Origin: Candidatus Latescibacterota bacterium
Lineage (GTDB): Bacteria > JAAXHH01 > JACQVL01
Direction: 5' to 3'
NCBI GenBank assembly: GCA_016209865.1
Contig: JACQVL010000072.1
Span: forward strand, 1-9,997
DNA length: 9,997 bases
Position 1 is the first letter of the stretch. Every line of letters begins with the position of its first letter. The notes under the pieces are model-generated. The model had not been told where the DNA came from. It did not search any database and saw only the letters and a list, made by a program, of their open reading frames with translations. The translations under genes were made by a program, and so were the position numbers. Positions 1-5,637 of this stretch are shown here, in pieces.

Positions 1-44
1 CAACCGCCCCTCCTCCGCGAATTTCTTCCGCGCCAGGCCGTAGC

Positions 45-60
45 TGGCACGATTGTTGCG
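45..60 (+). promoter_or_regulatory. sigma-54 (RpoN) -24/-12 promoter
   Basis: The sequence TGGCACGATTGTTGCG matches the RpoN consensus TGGCACG-N4-TTGCW at every fixed position except the last base. The -24 TGGCAC is at 45-50 and the -12 TTGC at 56-59, with the required 5-bp gap. Transcription should start near position 71 and leave a leader of about 90 nt before the small cysteine-rich gene at 162. Enhancer sites, if present, would lie left of the window. A sigma-54 activator gene is encoded at 3362-4723 and is the obvious candidate regulator, but that link is inference. Confidence 0.8.
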
Positions 61-161
61 CCACTCCGTCGTAGAAGGGGACCCTGGCACCGGGCGGCCA
101 CGCAGGGCCGTCCCCACAGATTCCCGATGTATTCATCAATATCCAGAAGGAGGAGGCCCCG

Positions 162-506
162 ATGACATGGGAAGAGGCCAGACAACGGAGCATCACGAAA
201 TGGAATCTGCTGCTCGATCTGATGGCTGTCCAGGATAAGAAGACGTTTCTCCAGGAGACGGCGGAGGCGTGCGCCTTCTGTGAGAAGGCGATCGACCTCT
301 GGACCCAGGCGGGACGGGTCACGCGCATCCAGTGCCCATTCTGCGAGGCGTACATCCAGACCGGGGGATGCCGGCACCCGATCGACAACCTGCAGATGGC
401 CGTGGCGGACGATGACTGGGATTCGGCCCGGCAGCAAGTCGAGGCGATCATCCAGATGTTACAGCGGCTCGACCTTCCGATCGAAGAGTCGATCGCCGAC
501 CGTTGA
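162..506 (+). CDS. small cysteine-rich protein, possibly metal-binding (hypothetical)
   Basis: This is a 114-residue soluble protein whose family I do not recognise. The start is well supported: a strong Shine-Dalgarno, AAGGAGGAGG at 147-156, lies 5 nt before the ATG. The middle carries two CxxC pairs (C37-C40 in ACAFC and C58-C61 in QCPFC), then C70 and H72 in GGCRH. This spacing suggests a zinc- or iron-binding ribbon. The flanks look helical, and the C-terminal third is acidic and amphipathic. There is no signal peptide or membrane segment. The gene sits behind the sigma-54 promoter at 45-60, so it probably belongs to the same regulon as the genes at 2095-7065. Its 3' end overlaps the convergent membrane-protein gene by 59 bp. 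A regulatory or metal-sensing partner of the module is possible, but that is a guess. Confidence 0.75.
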   Translation: MTWEEARQRSITKWNLLLDLMAVQDKKTFLQETAEACAFCEKAIDLWTQAGRVTRIQCPFCEAYIQTGGCRHPIDNLQMAVADDDWDSARQQVEAIIQMLQRLDLPIEESIADR

Positions 507-1641
507 CCGTCGCCTTTCGCACCCCATACCCGGTGTTCCCGAAGAAGAACACCAGGACGAACGCGTTGAGGAGGCCGCTCCATTCGCGTCCCGGCGACCA
601 GGACATCAGGTCGCTCGCCACGCGCGCCAGCAGGGTCAGGTGCAGCAGGACGAGATGGACGTAGAACGCGGGACGAAACGCGACAGGAAGCTTGAGCACC
701 GCTGGCACGATGACGGGCGCGTGGCCGAAGATCATGGAAAACACAAACCCTAAGAAGAACGTGTGGAGGATGGCGTCGTAGGGGAGGCCGCCGATCACCC
801 GTCCGAACCCGATTCTCAACAGCCCGCTGGCTCCCAGCCAGACATAGCCAGTCAGCAGGCAGACTGCGATGAAGCGCGGCAGTCCTGTCTGCCGCACCGT
901 CTGCCGGGCGATGTCATACCGGAGCAGCCAGACGGCCAGGCCGGCCATCGCAAGGCCAGCGAGGCGCTCGCCGAGGGTGAAGAGGGGTGACACAAACAGA
1001 AGTTCCCCCTGCGCTCCGGAGAGGAGTTGAAACTCCTGATCAATGGCGAAGCCGATTCCAGTCAGGCCTATCCCGGCGAGAAATACCCCCAGCATCGCAG
1101 AGAACAGGACACGGCTGCGCCGGGACGGCCGGAGCAGGCGCGTGAGTTCCAGCCGTTCCCCCGCGATCGTCAGCAGGAGGAACCCCATCCACCAGGGCAC
1201 GACCGCAAACAGCGGCCAGCCGGCCAGCCGCAGACTATTGCCGGTCAGCCAGATGAGGGCTCCAAGCCCGATGCAGACGGTGTACAGCGCAGGCTGGCGC
1301 CGGATGAACGTGACGAACAGGGCGACCAGCCCGGCGCTGCCGAGGGTGATGCTGAGCACGGCGAGGGGAGAGGCCGGCATGGCGATGAGTCCCACCCCTC
1401 CCAGGCCGGCGAGGAAAGGAACGGAATACCCCCACCACCTGTCCAGCGCCACTGCACGCTCCACGCAGATGAGCGTGCCTAAGAACCCGCATACCATCAG
1501 CGGGCCGTGCGCGATGAGGAGGTCGAGGTTGGGCAACGGCAACCCCCAGCCCAGACGGACGAGTCCGGCGTCTAAGGCGGCGAACAACGCCAGAGCGCCC
1601 ATCGCCAGCAGGGGAAAGCGGATGTGGTATCGCGTGATCAT
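448..1641 (-). CDS. NnrS-like polytopic membrane protein
   Basis: The product is a 397-residue, very hydrophobic protein with roughly ten to twelve membrane segments and no large soluble domain. It is related in style to NnrS and heme-copper-oxidase subunit I-like proteins. An early histidine sits in a membrane segment (H45, in LLIAHGPLMVCGF). A late segment, LHTFFLGFVFSMIFGHAP, holds H293 and H307, and resembles the histidine-containing late helix of NnrS. NnrS family members bind heme and copper and relieve nitric-oxide stress. Whether this protein binds metal is inferred from the histidines. The ATG at 1641 has no clear Shine-Dalgarno. About 300 nt upstream lies a leftward sigma-54 promoter (1952-1967), so the gene is probably co-regulated with the divergent operon. 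Its C-terminus (about the last 20 residues, polar) overlaps the convergent gene at 162-506. A second, longer relative is encoded at 5638-7065. Confidence 0.7.
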   Translation of the reverse strand: MITRYHIRFPLLAMGALALFAALDAGLVRLGWGLPLPNLDLLIAHGPLMVCGFLGTLICVERAVALDRWWGYSVPFLAGLGGVGLIAMPASPLAVLSITLGSAGLVALFVTFIRRQPALYTVCIGLGALIWLTGNSLRLAGWPLFAVVPWWMGFLLLTIAGERLELTRLLRPSRRSRVLFSAMLGVFLAGIGLTGIGFAIDQEFQLLSGAQGELLFVSPLFTLGERLAGLAMAGLAVWLLRYDIARQTVRQTGLPRFIAVCLLTGYVWLGASGLLRIGFGRVIGGLPYDAILHTFFLGFVFSMIFGHAPVIVPAVLKLPVAFRPAFYVHLVLLHLTLLARVASDLMSWSPGREWSGLLNAFVLVFFFGNTGYGVRKATVNGRRSTLRSEGRAAVTSG

Positions 1642-1669
1642 CGCGTCACGGTACTCAACCGAAAAGAAA

Positions 1670-1697
1670 GTGGTCAGTGGTCGGTGGTCAGTGGTCG
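1670..1697 (+). repeat. heptad tandem repeat, copy 1
   Basis: Four heptads follow in register: GTGGTCA, GTGGTCG, GTGGTCA, GTGGTCG. They lie just upstream of the start of the NnrS-like gene at 1641. The same 7-bp unit recurs at 2046-2071 (inverted), 4713-4740 and 5582-5610, and a close variant occurs at 3243-3328, always in gaps of this gene cluster. Confidence 0.85.
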
Positions 1698-1722
1698 GTC
1701 AGACTAAAACAAGGAATCAGAA

Positions 1723-1818
1723 TGACAGACTGTCAATCCTCACCAGCCTCGTCCAACCCTTCTCTGACATTTTGACGAAACAGACGAAAATTCCCCCGGT
1801 TCCTGCGACATTTTGTCA
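1723..1818. promoter_or_regulatory. three phased palindromes, candidate enhancer (UAS) sites
   Basis: Three 13-bp inverted repeats share the pattern TGACA-N3-TGTCA. They are TGACAGACTGTCA at 1723-1735 (perfect), TGACATTTTGACG at 1765-1777 (right arm degenerate) and CGACATTTTGTCA at 1806-1818 (one mismatch). Their centres (1729, 1771, 1812) are 42 and 41 bp apart, about four helical turns, so all three face the same side of the DNA. They lie about 190-290 bp upstream of the start expected from the rightward sigma-54 promoter, a usual distance for activator binding. They also lie downstream of the leftward promoter start, where enhancers can still act. The Fis-type activator encoded at 3362-4723 is the likely ligand. 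That assignment is inference. Confidence 0.6.
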
Positions 1819-1853
1819 ATGCCTACCCGGCCTTCTCATCAATTTTGATCATC

Positions 1854-1920
1854 AGGGGCGGGTATGGTCTGCGGGGGTGACCCGATGGATCGCCCAGGCC
1901 GAGGCGACGCCTCGCCCCTA
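1854..1920. repeat. GC-rich intergenic hairpin element
   Basis: The element is bounded by AGGGGCG (1854-1860) and its complement CGCCCCT (1913-1919). Near its right end it holds a perfect palindrome, CGAGGCGACGCCTCG (1900-1914), with 7-bp arms around one base. Read on the minus strand it begins GTAGGGGCGAGGCG, a style of short mobile or repetitive intergenic element seen in many GC-rich environmental genomes. It lies in the predicted 5' leader of the leftward NnrS-like transcript, so the folded RNA could affect expression. I see no second copy in this window. Confidence 0.55.
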
Positions 1921-1951
1921 CAACGATGACCCATCTTGATCGTGAAACGGG

Positions 1952-1967
1952 AGCAACAACCATGCCA
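1952..1967 (-). promoter_or_regulatory. leftward sigma-54 promoter
   Basis: On the minus strand this reads TGGCATGGTTGTTGCT. It has one mismatch to the RpoN consensus TGGCACG-N4-TTGCW (T for C at the sixth base), correct 5-bp spacing, and the preferred G after the -24 block and T at the end. Transcription should begin near 1941 and run toward the NnrS-like gene at 1641, leaving a leader of about 300 nt that includes the hairpin element and the candidate enhancer sites. It lies back to back with the rightward promoter, with the two -24 blocks 17 bp apart. Confidence 0.65.
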
Positions 1968-1984
1968 GAGACGGGCGGCGACGC

Positions 1985-1999
1985 TGGCACTCTTTTTGC
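1985..1999 (+). promoter_or_regulatory. rightward sigma-54 promoter of the radical SAM operon
   Basis: TGGCAC (1985-1990) and TTGC (1996-1999) are separated by TCTTT, giving perfect -24 and -12 cores with the standard gap and a T-rich spacer. The predicted start is near 2010, leaving a leader of about 85 nt before the ATG at 2095. The sigma-54 activator is the second gene of the downstream series, so it may amplify its own expression. Confidence 0.8.
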
Positions 2000-2045
2000 C
2001 ATGTTGCACGGATGATGCAACACTGTGAAGATGCGGTTCTGGTTT

Positions 2046-2071
2046 ACCGACCACCGACACCGATCACCGAT
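2046..2071 (-). repeat. heptad repeat, inverted copy in the operon leader
   Basis: On the minus strand this reads as degenerate heptads of the GTGGTCG and GTGATCG type, with one unit a base short. It is the same family as at 1670-1697, 4713-4740 and 5582-5610 but in opposite orientation. It lies between the predicted transcription start (about 2010) and the ribosome site of the radical SAM gene (2081-2086), so it is part of the 5' leader of that mRNA. Confidence 0.7.
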
Positions 2072-2094
2072 TGAACCACCAAGGAGCAGACACG

Positions 2095-3270
2095 ATGATC
2101 TCGGCAGAACGGGGTATCCAGCCTGGGGAACGGACGCGTCCCGGCCCTCCGGCAATGGCCTGGATCGATTTTCACGCATCCCCGTTTCTCGTCATCTGGG
2201 AGGTCACGCAGGCCTGCGACCTCGCCTGCGTCCACTGCCGGGCAAAGGCGCAGTCGTTCCGCGACCCGCGCGAACTGACGACCGTGGAGGGGTTCCGGCT
2301 GATCGACCAGATCCGTGAGTTCGGGCAGCCGTTGTTCGTCCTCACCGGGGGCGACCCGATGAAGCGTCCGGACATCTTCGACTTCATCGCCTACGGGACC
2401 CAACGGGGACTCCGGATGGCGATGACACCGAGCGGGACGGCGCTCATGACGCGCGAGGCGGTCGCCCGGCTGAAGGCCCACGGCCTGGCCCGTCTGGCGA
2501 TCAGCCTGGACGGTTCATCTGCCGACATCCATGACACCTTCCGCCGGGTGCCCGGCTCGTATACCTGGACGACCCGATGCGTCGAGTACGCCCGGCAACT
2601 CGACCTGCCCGTCCAGATCAACACGACGATGACCCGGCACAACTTCGACGACTTCGACGCGATGGCGGCGCTGGTGGAGCGGTTGGGGATCGTGCTCTGG
2701 AGCGTGTTCTTCCTCGTCCCGGTCGGCCGGGGACGGAAAGAAGATGAGTTGACACCCCAGGAATATGAGATCATTTTCAATAAACTGTACGACCTGTCCC
2801 GTGTCGTCCCGTTCGACATCAAGACGACCGCCGCGCCCCATTATCGCCGGGTCGTCCTCCAGCGGCGCCGGGCGGAGGATGGCGGGACGGACGGGCCGCG
2901 CCCCGTCGGGTTCATCCCCGGCGACGGCATCGGCCGCGCCCCGAAGGGAGTCAACGAGGCGAACGGCCTGGTGTTCATCTCCCATACGGGCGAGGTCTAC
3001 CCCAGCGGGTTCCTGCCGCTGTCCGGGGGGAACGTCCGGGAACGGTCGCTCGTCGACATCTACCGCAACACGAAGCTCTTCCAGTTGCTCCGCGACTCCT
3101 CTCAGCTCAGGGGGAAGTGCGGGTACTGCGACTTCCGGGACGTCTGCGGCGGGTCACGCGCCCGTGCGTACGCGCTGACGGGCAACCCGATGGCGTCGGA
3201 GCCGTACTGTGTGTACAGGCCGCCCCGTCCCAAGGCCCTTCCCCACCGGGCAGTAGGCAGTGGGCAGTAG
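2095..3270 (+). CDS. radical SAM/SPASM protein, related to the heme-pathway NirJ/AhbD group
   Basis: The product is a 391-residue radical SAM enzyme. C41, C45 and C48 form the CxxxCxxC motif (CDLACVHC) that binds the catalytic [4Fe-4S] cluster and S-adenosylmethionine. LTGGDP follows as the GGE-type SAM-binding motif, and AISLDG marks the next barrel strand. The C-terminal cysteine cluster (GKCGYCDFRDVCGG ... EPYC) is of the SPASM/twitch kind that holds an auxiliary Fe-S cluster. The overall sequence best recalls the TIGR04053 family, a sister group of the NirJ and AhbD enzymes of heme d1 and alternative heme synthesis. The substrate is unknown. The ATG at 2095 is chosen over the in-frame TTG at 2071 because AAGGAG (2081-2086) lies 8 nt before it. 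The last seven residues, including the TAG stop, are encoded by a heptad repeat. It is the first gene behind the rightward sigma-54 promoter. Confidence 0.88.
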   Translation: MISAERGIQPGERTRPGPPAMAWIDFHASPFLVIWEVTQACDLACVHCRAKAQSFRDPRELTTVEGFRLIDQIREFGQPLFVLTGGDPMKRPDIFDFIAYGTQRGLRMAMTPSGTALMTREAVARLKAHGLARLAISLDGSSADIHDTFRRVPGSYTWTTRCVEYARQLDLPVQINTTMTRHNFDDFDAMAALVERLGIVLWSVFFLVPVGRGRKEDELTPQEYEIIFNKLYDLSRVVPFDIKTTAAPHYRRVVLQRRRAEDGGTDGPRPVGFIPGDGIGRAPKGVNEANGLVFISHTGEVYPSGFLPLSGGNVRERSLVDIYRNTKLFQLLRDSSQLRGKCGYCDFRDVCGGSRARAYALTGNPMASEPYCVYRPPRPKALPHRAVGSGQ

Positions 3271-3328
3271 GCAGTGGACGGGAGAACGGCTTCTACTGCC
3301 CACTGCCCATTGCCCATCTGCCCGGTGG
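3243..3328. repeat. 86-bp long inverted repeat built of heptads
   Basis: The left arm starts CCACCGGGCAG (3243-3253) and continues as GTAGGCA and GTGGGCA heptads to about 3277. The right arm is the near-complement, ending CTGCCCGGTGG (3318-3328). The arms can pair over about 35 bp with a few mismatches around a 15-nt loop. The TAG stop of the radical SAM gene (3268-3270) lies inside the left arm, and the activator gene starts 33 bp after the right arm. The hairpin has no U-tract, so it is not a classical terminator, but it could attenuate read-through or protect the upstream mRNA end. Confidence 0.85.
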
Positions 3329-3361
3329 AGTGGGGGATGAGGGGAAAGATTGGAGGACACG

Positions 3362-4723
3362 ATGCCGCAGCACAGCCATGAATACTTCGAGACTCTCCTG
3401 AACGCGATGGAAGAGGGAGCGATGGCGCTCGACCGGAATCAGACGATCATCGCGTTCAACCGGGCGGCGTCCGTATTGACCGGGGTGCCCGTGCACCAGG
3501 CGATCGGACAGAAATGCTACGAGGTCTGCCGGGGGAGTCTCTGTCTCACCGAGACGTGTCCCGTCCTCATCTCCATCGACACCGGACAGCCGGTTGAGAA
3601 CTCCGAGATGACCGTTCGTGCTCAGGATGGAGACCTCCGGGTCGTCAAGATCCATACCGGGCTGCTGCGCGACAAGCAGGGGAACGTCACCGGGGCGATC
3701 GAACTCCTCCGGGATGTGACGGACACGCGTGCGCTCGAAAAACAGTTGCAGGAGCGACGACAATTCACCAACCTCATCGGCAAGAGCAAGCCGATGCAGC
3801 GGCTCTACCAGTTGATCGAAGACATCAGCGATTCCGACGCCACCGTCCTGATCTTGGGGGAAACCGGCACCGGGAAAGAGCTGGTGGCGGAGGCGATCCA
3901 TTTTCACAGCCCGCGGGCGAACGGGCCGCTCATCAAGGTGAACTGTTCGGCGTTCCCGGAGACGCTCTTGGAGAGCGAGCTCTTCGGTCATGTCCGGGGG
4001 GCGTACACCGGCGCGGTCTCGGACAAGCCCGGACGGTTCGAGCTGGCGGACGGGGGAACGCTCTTCTTAGATGAGATCGGGGACATCAGCCCCGCCGTCC
4101 AGTTGCGGCTCCTCCGCGTCCTCGAACGGCACGAGTTCGAGCGATTAGGCGACATCCGCACCCGCAAAGTCAACGTCCGGCTCATCACCGCGACGAACAA
4201 AGACCTGCGGGCGTCGGTCGCCAACCGGACGTTCCGGGAGGACCTGTTCTACCGGCTGAACGTCGTCCCCATCATCCTCCCGACGCTCCGGGAACGCCGG
4301 GATGACATCCCGCTGTTGGTGGAACATTTCATCCACAAACTCCGGAGCCGGACTGGCCGGGGGATCGACCACATCTCCGGGGCGGCGCTCGGACGCCTGA
4401 TGGCGCACGACTGGCCGGGGAACATTCGAGAATTAGAGAACACCTTAGAGTTCGCGTTCGTCGCGTGCAAGAACGCAGTGATCGAAATCTCCGATCTCCC
4501 TCCCATCGTTCACTCCGGCTCATCGACGACCGGATACAACGAGGGCCCGTTCCACGCGCTGGACGAGCACCGGGCGGGCGAGCGGGACGCTCTGCTCGCT
4601 ATGCTGGAGGCCACCCGCTGGCGGATGAAGGCGTGTGCGCAAGCGCTCGGCATCGACCGGACGACGCTGTGGCGAAAGATGAAGCGGTACGGGATTTCGA
4701 GAGCAAAAGAGGGTGGTCAGTGA
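3362..4723 (+). CDS. sigma-54-dependent activator, PAS-AAA+-Fis HTH
   Basis: This 453-residue enhancer-binding protein remodels RpoN holoenzyme by ATP hydrolysis. An N-terminal PAS domain (about 5-115) is followed by a short coiled linker (120-138). The AAA+ domain runs from about 140 to 370, with Walker A GETGTGKE (166-173), sigma-54 contact loop GAYTGA (213-218; Y replaces the usual F, a common variant), Walker B LFLDE (234-238), the arginine-finger region REDLFYRLN and sensor II WPGNIRELE. A Fis-type helix-turn-helix occupies about 410-448. There is no receiver domain, so the PAS domain is the likely sensor. It carries four cysteines, C52, C56, C61 and C66, that could bind a metal or Fe-S cluster. 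The ATG at 3362 is chosen over TTG at 3350 because GGAGG (3352-3356) precedes it by 5 nt. The stop codon lies in a heptad repeat. It probably controls the sigma-54 promoters in this window. Confidence 0.93.
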   Translation: MPQHSHEYFETLLNAMEEGAMALDRNQTIIAFNRAASVLTGVPVHQAIGQKCYEVCRGSLCLTETCPVLISIDTGQPVENSEMTVRAQDGDLRVVKIHTGLLRDKQGNVTGAIELLRDVTDTRALEKQLQERRQFTNLIGKSKPMQRLYQLIEDISDSDATVLILGETGTGKELVAEAIHFHSPRANGPLIKVNCSAFPETLLESELFGHVRGAYTGAVSDKPGRFELADGGTLFLDEIGDISPAVQLRLLRVLERHEFERLGDIRTRKVNVRLITATNKDLRASVANRTFREDLFYRLNVVPIILPTLRERRDDIPLLVEHFIHKLRSRTGRGIDHISGAALGRLMAHDWPGNIRELENTLEFAFVACKNAVIEISDLPPIVHSGSSTTGYNEGPFHALDEHRAGERDALLAMLEATRWRMKACAQALGIDRTTLWRKMKRYGISRAKEGGQ

Positions 4724-4758
4724 TCGGTGGTCAGTGGTCGGTTAAAATCGGTTAAAAT
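4713..4758 (+). repeat. heptad repeat between activator and ywiC-like gene
   Basis: Four heptads, GTGGTCA, GTGATCG, GTGGTCA and GTGGTCG (4713-4740), are followed by an AT-rich tail in which GTTAAAAT occurs twice. The first heptads encode the last residues (GGQ) and the TGA stop (4721-4723) of the activator. The tail runs directly into the ATG of the next gene and supplies no Shine-Dalgarno, so translation of that gene may rely on a leaderless-like or unstructured AT-rich site. Confidence 0.85.
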
Positions 4759-5613
4759 ATGAGGCTCAGCCGTCCTCCTTTCCCCCATGAACACGGCGCC
4801 TGGGTGATGCTGTATGCGCCACTGGTGATCGTCCTGGCGGCGGTGCGTCCTGTTGCCGTTCTCCCCTCTCTCTTCCTCATCCTTACGGTGACCAGCGTGT
4901 TCTTAGGGCAGTATGCCCTTCGGGTATTCATCCGGCGGCGCGGCCCCAGGTTGGTCGTCGCCTGGCTGGGGGTTGAACTGACGTTGCTCGCCGCTGGTCT
5001 GCTTCCCCTCCTGTTCGTCTACCGCCTGACCGGTCTTCTCGCCATCGGCGCGTTAGCGGCCGCGCTGTTCGGCCTGCACACCCTGCTGCTCTACTGGCCG
5101 TCGCGCAAGCGGCTCGACCGCTCGCAGTGGGGAGAAACCTTAGCCGTCGGCGCGCTGGCGCTCACCGCCCCCGCCGCATACGTCGTCGCACGCGGCGGCC
5201 TCGACCCCATCGCCTGGTCGATCTGGGCGGCGTGCGTTCTGTACTTCAGCAGCGGAATCTTCTACGTCAACATGCTCCTCTCCGCCGCCCGGATCAGGGG
5301 GGAGTTCGATGCGCGCGACCGCTGGCGGGTCGGGCGTGACCTCGTCGTCTACCATGTCCTGCTCATCCTGGTGGTCGGGGGGGCCAGCCTGGCCATCGGC
5401 GGGTGGGCCGCCCCGCTGGCGGCGCTGGCGTACGTCCCCGTCCTCGTCCGCGCGTTCTGGGGATGGGCGACGCTCTCGAACGAACTGCCCCCGCTCACGC
5501 GCGTCGGTCTGCGTGAGGTCGCCTACACGCTCTGGTTCACGGGAGTGTTCGTGGCCGCGTTGCGGTCGATGGCGGAAATCAGTGGTCGGTGGTCGGTGGT
5601 CGGTGGTCAGTGA
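4759..5613 (+). CDS. YwiC-like integral membrane protein
   Basis: The product is a 284-residue membrane protein with about nine hydrophobic segments. Near the N-terminus it carries the hallmark PHEHGAW (residues 9-15), as in the YwiC-like family. In Bacillus ywiC lies among the nitrate respiration and fnr genes, but its biochemical role is not established. The start at 4759 is required because the conserved motif begins only eight residues later; no ribosome-binding site is visible. The gene follows the sigma-54 activator by 35 bp and precedes the second NnrS-like gene by 24 bp, so it is probably in the same operon. The natural protein seems to end near AEIS. The last nine residues (GRWSVVGGQ) and the stop codon are translated heptad repeat. 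A role linked to nitrogen-oxide or heme metabolism is inference from context. Confidence 0.85.
   Translation: MRLSRPPFPHEHGAWVMLYAPLVIVLAAVRPVAVLPSLFLILTVTSVFLGQYALRVFIRRRGPRLVVAWLGVELTLLAAGLLPLLFVYRLTGLLAIGALAAALFGLHTLLLYWPSRKRLDRSQWGETLAVGALALTAPAAYVVARGGLDPIAWSIWAACVLYFSSGIFYVNMLLSAARIRGEFDARDRWRVGRDLVVYHVLLILVVGGASLAIGGWAAPLAALAYVPVLVRAFWGWATLSNELPPLTRVGLREVAYTLWFTGVFVAALRSMAEISGRWSVVGGQ
5582..5613 (+). repeat. heptad repeat at the end of the ywiC-like gene
   Basis: Three GTGGTCG units and one GTGGTCA are followed by GTGA. The TGA stop of the ywiC-like gene (5611-5613) is supplied by the element. It is the most uniform copy in the window and the third successive gene end formed by this repeat family. 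Confidence 0.88.
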
Positions 5614-5637
5614 AACCCCCTATCAGCATGCTTGAAC

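Larger units (their letters stand above)
1642..2094. other. divergent intergenic control region
   Basis: No convincing gene lies in this 453-bp gap between the leftward NnrS-like gene and the rightward radical SAM gene. From left to right it holds a heptad repeat (1670-1697), three spaced palindromes (1723-1818), a hairpin element with GC-rich ends (1854-1920), a leftward sigma-54 promoter (1952-1967), a rightward sigma-54 promoter (1985-1999), and an inverted copy of the heptad repeat in the leader of the radical SAM gene (2046-2071). Local composition around 1700-1850 is more AT-rich than the flanking genes, as expected of a binding region. The open frames that cross it are low-complexity and read through the repeats. 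Confidence 0.75.

Noticed and set aside
83-97. A second TGGCAC-like -24 block near 85 and another at 705
   Set aside because: Neither is followed by TTGC at the required spacing.
1723-1818. Calling the palindromes NorR or FNR sites
   Set aside because: The half-sites TGACA/TGTCA do not fit GTCA-N3-TGAC or TTGAT-N4-ATCAA, so no known regulator is named.
1043-1939. Long rightward open frame opposite the NnrS-like gene
   Set aside because: It is an Arg/Pro/Ser-rich antisense frame of a GC-rich gene that continues through the repeats. The minus-strand frame encodes a clear membrane protein.
1823-2179. Leftward open frame spanning the divergent promoters
   Set aside because: It crosses both sigma-54 promoters and two repeat elements, has no ribosome site, and looks non-protein-like.
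3243-3328. Long inverted repeat as a rho-independent terminator
   Set aside because: No T-tract follows either arm, and the downstream activator gene lies close by in the same direction.
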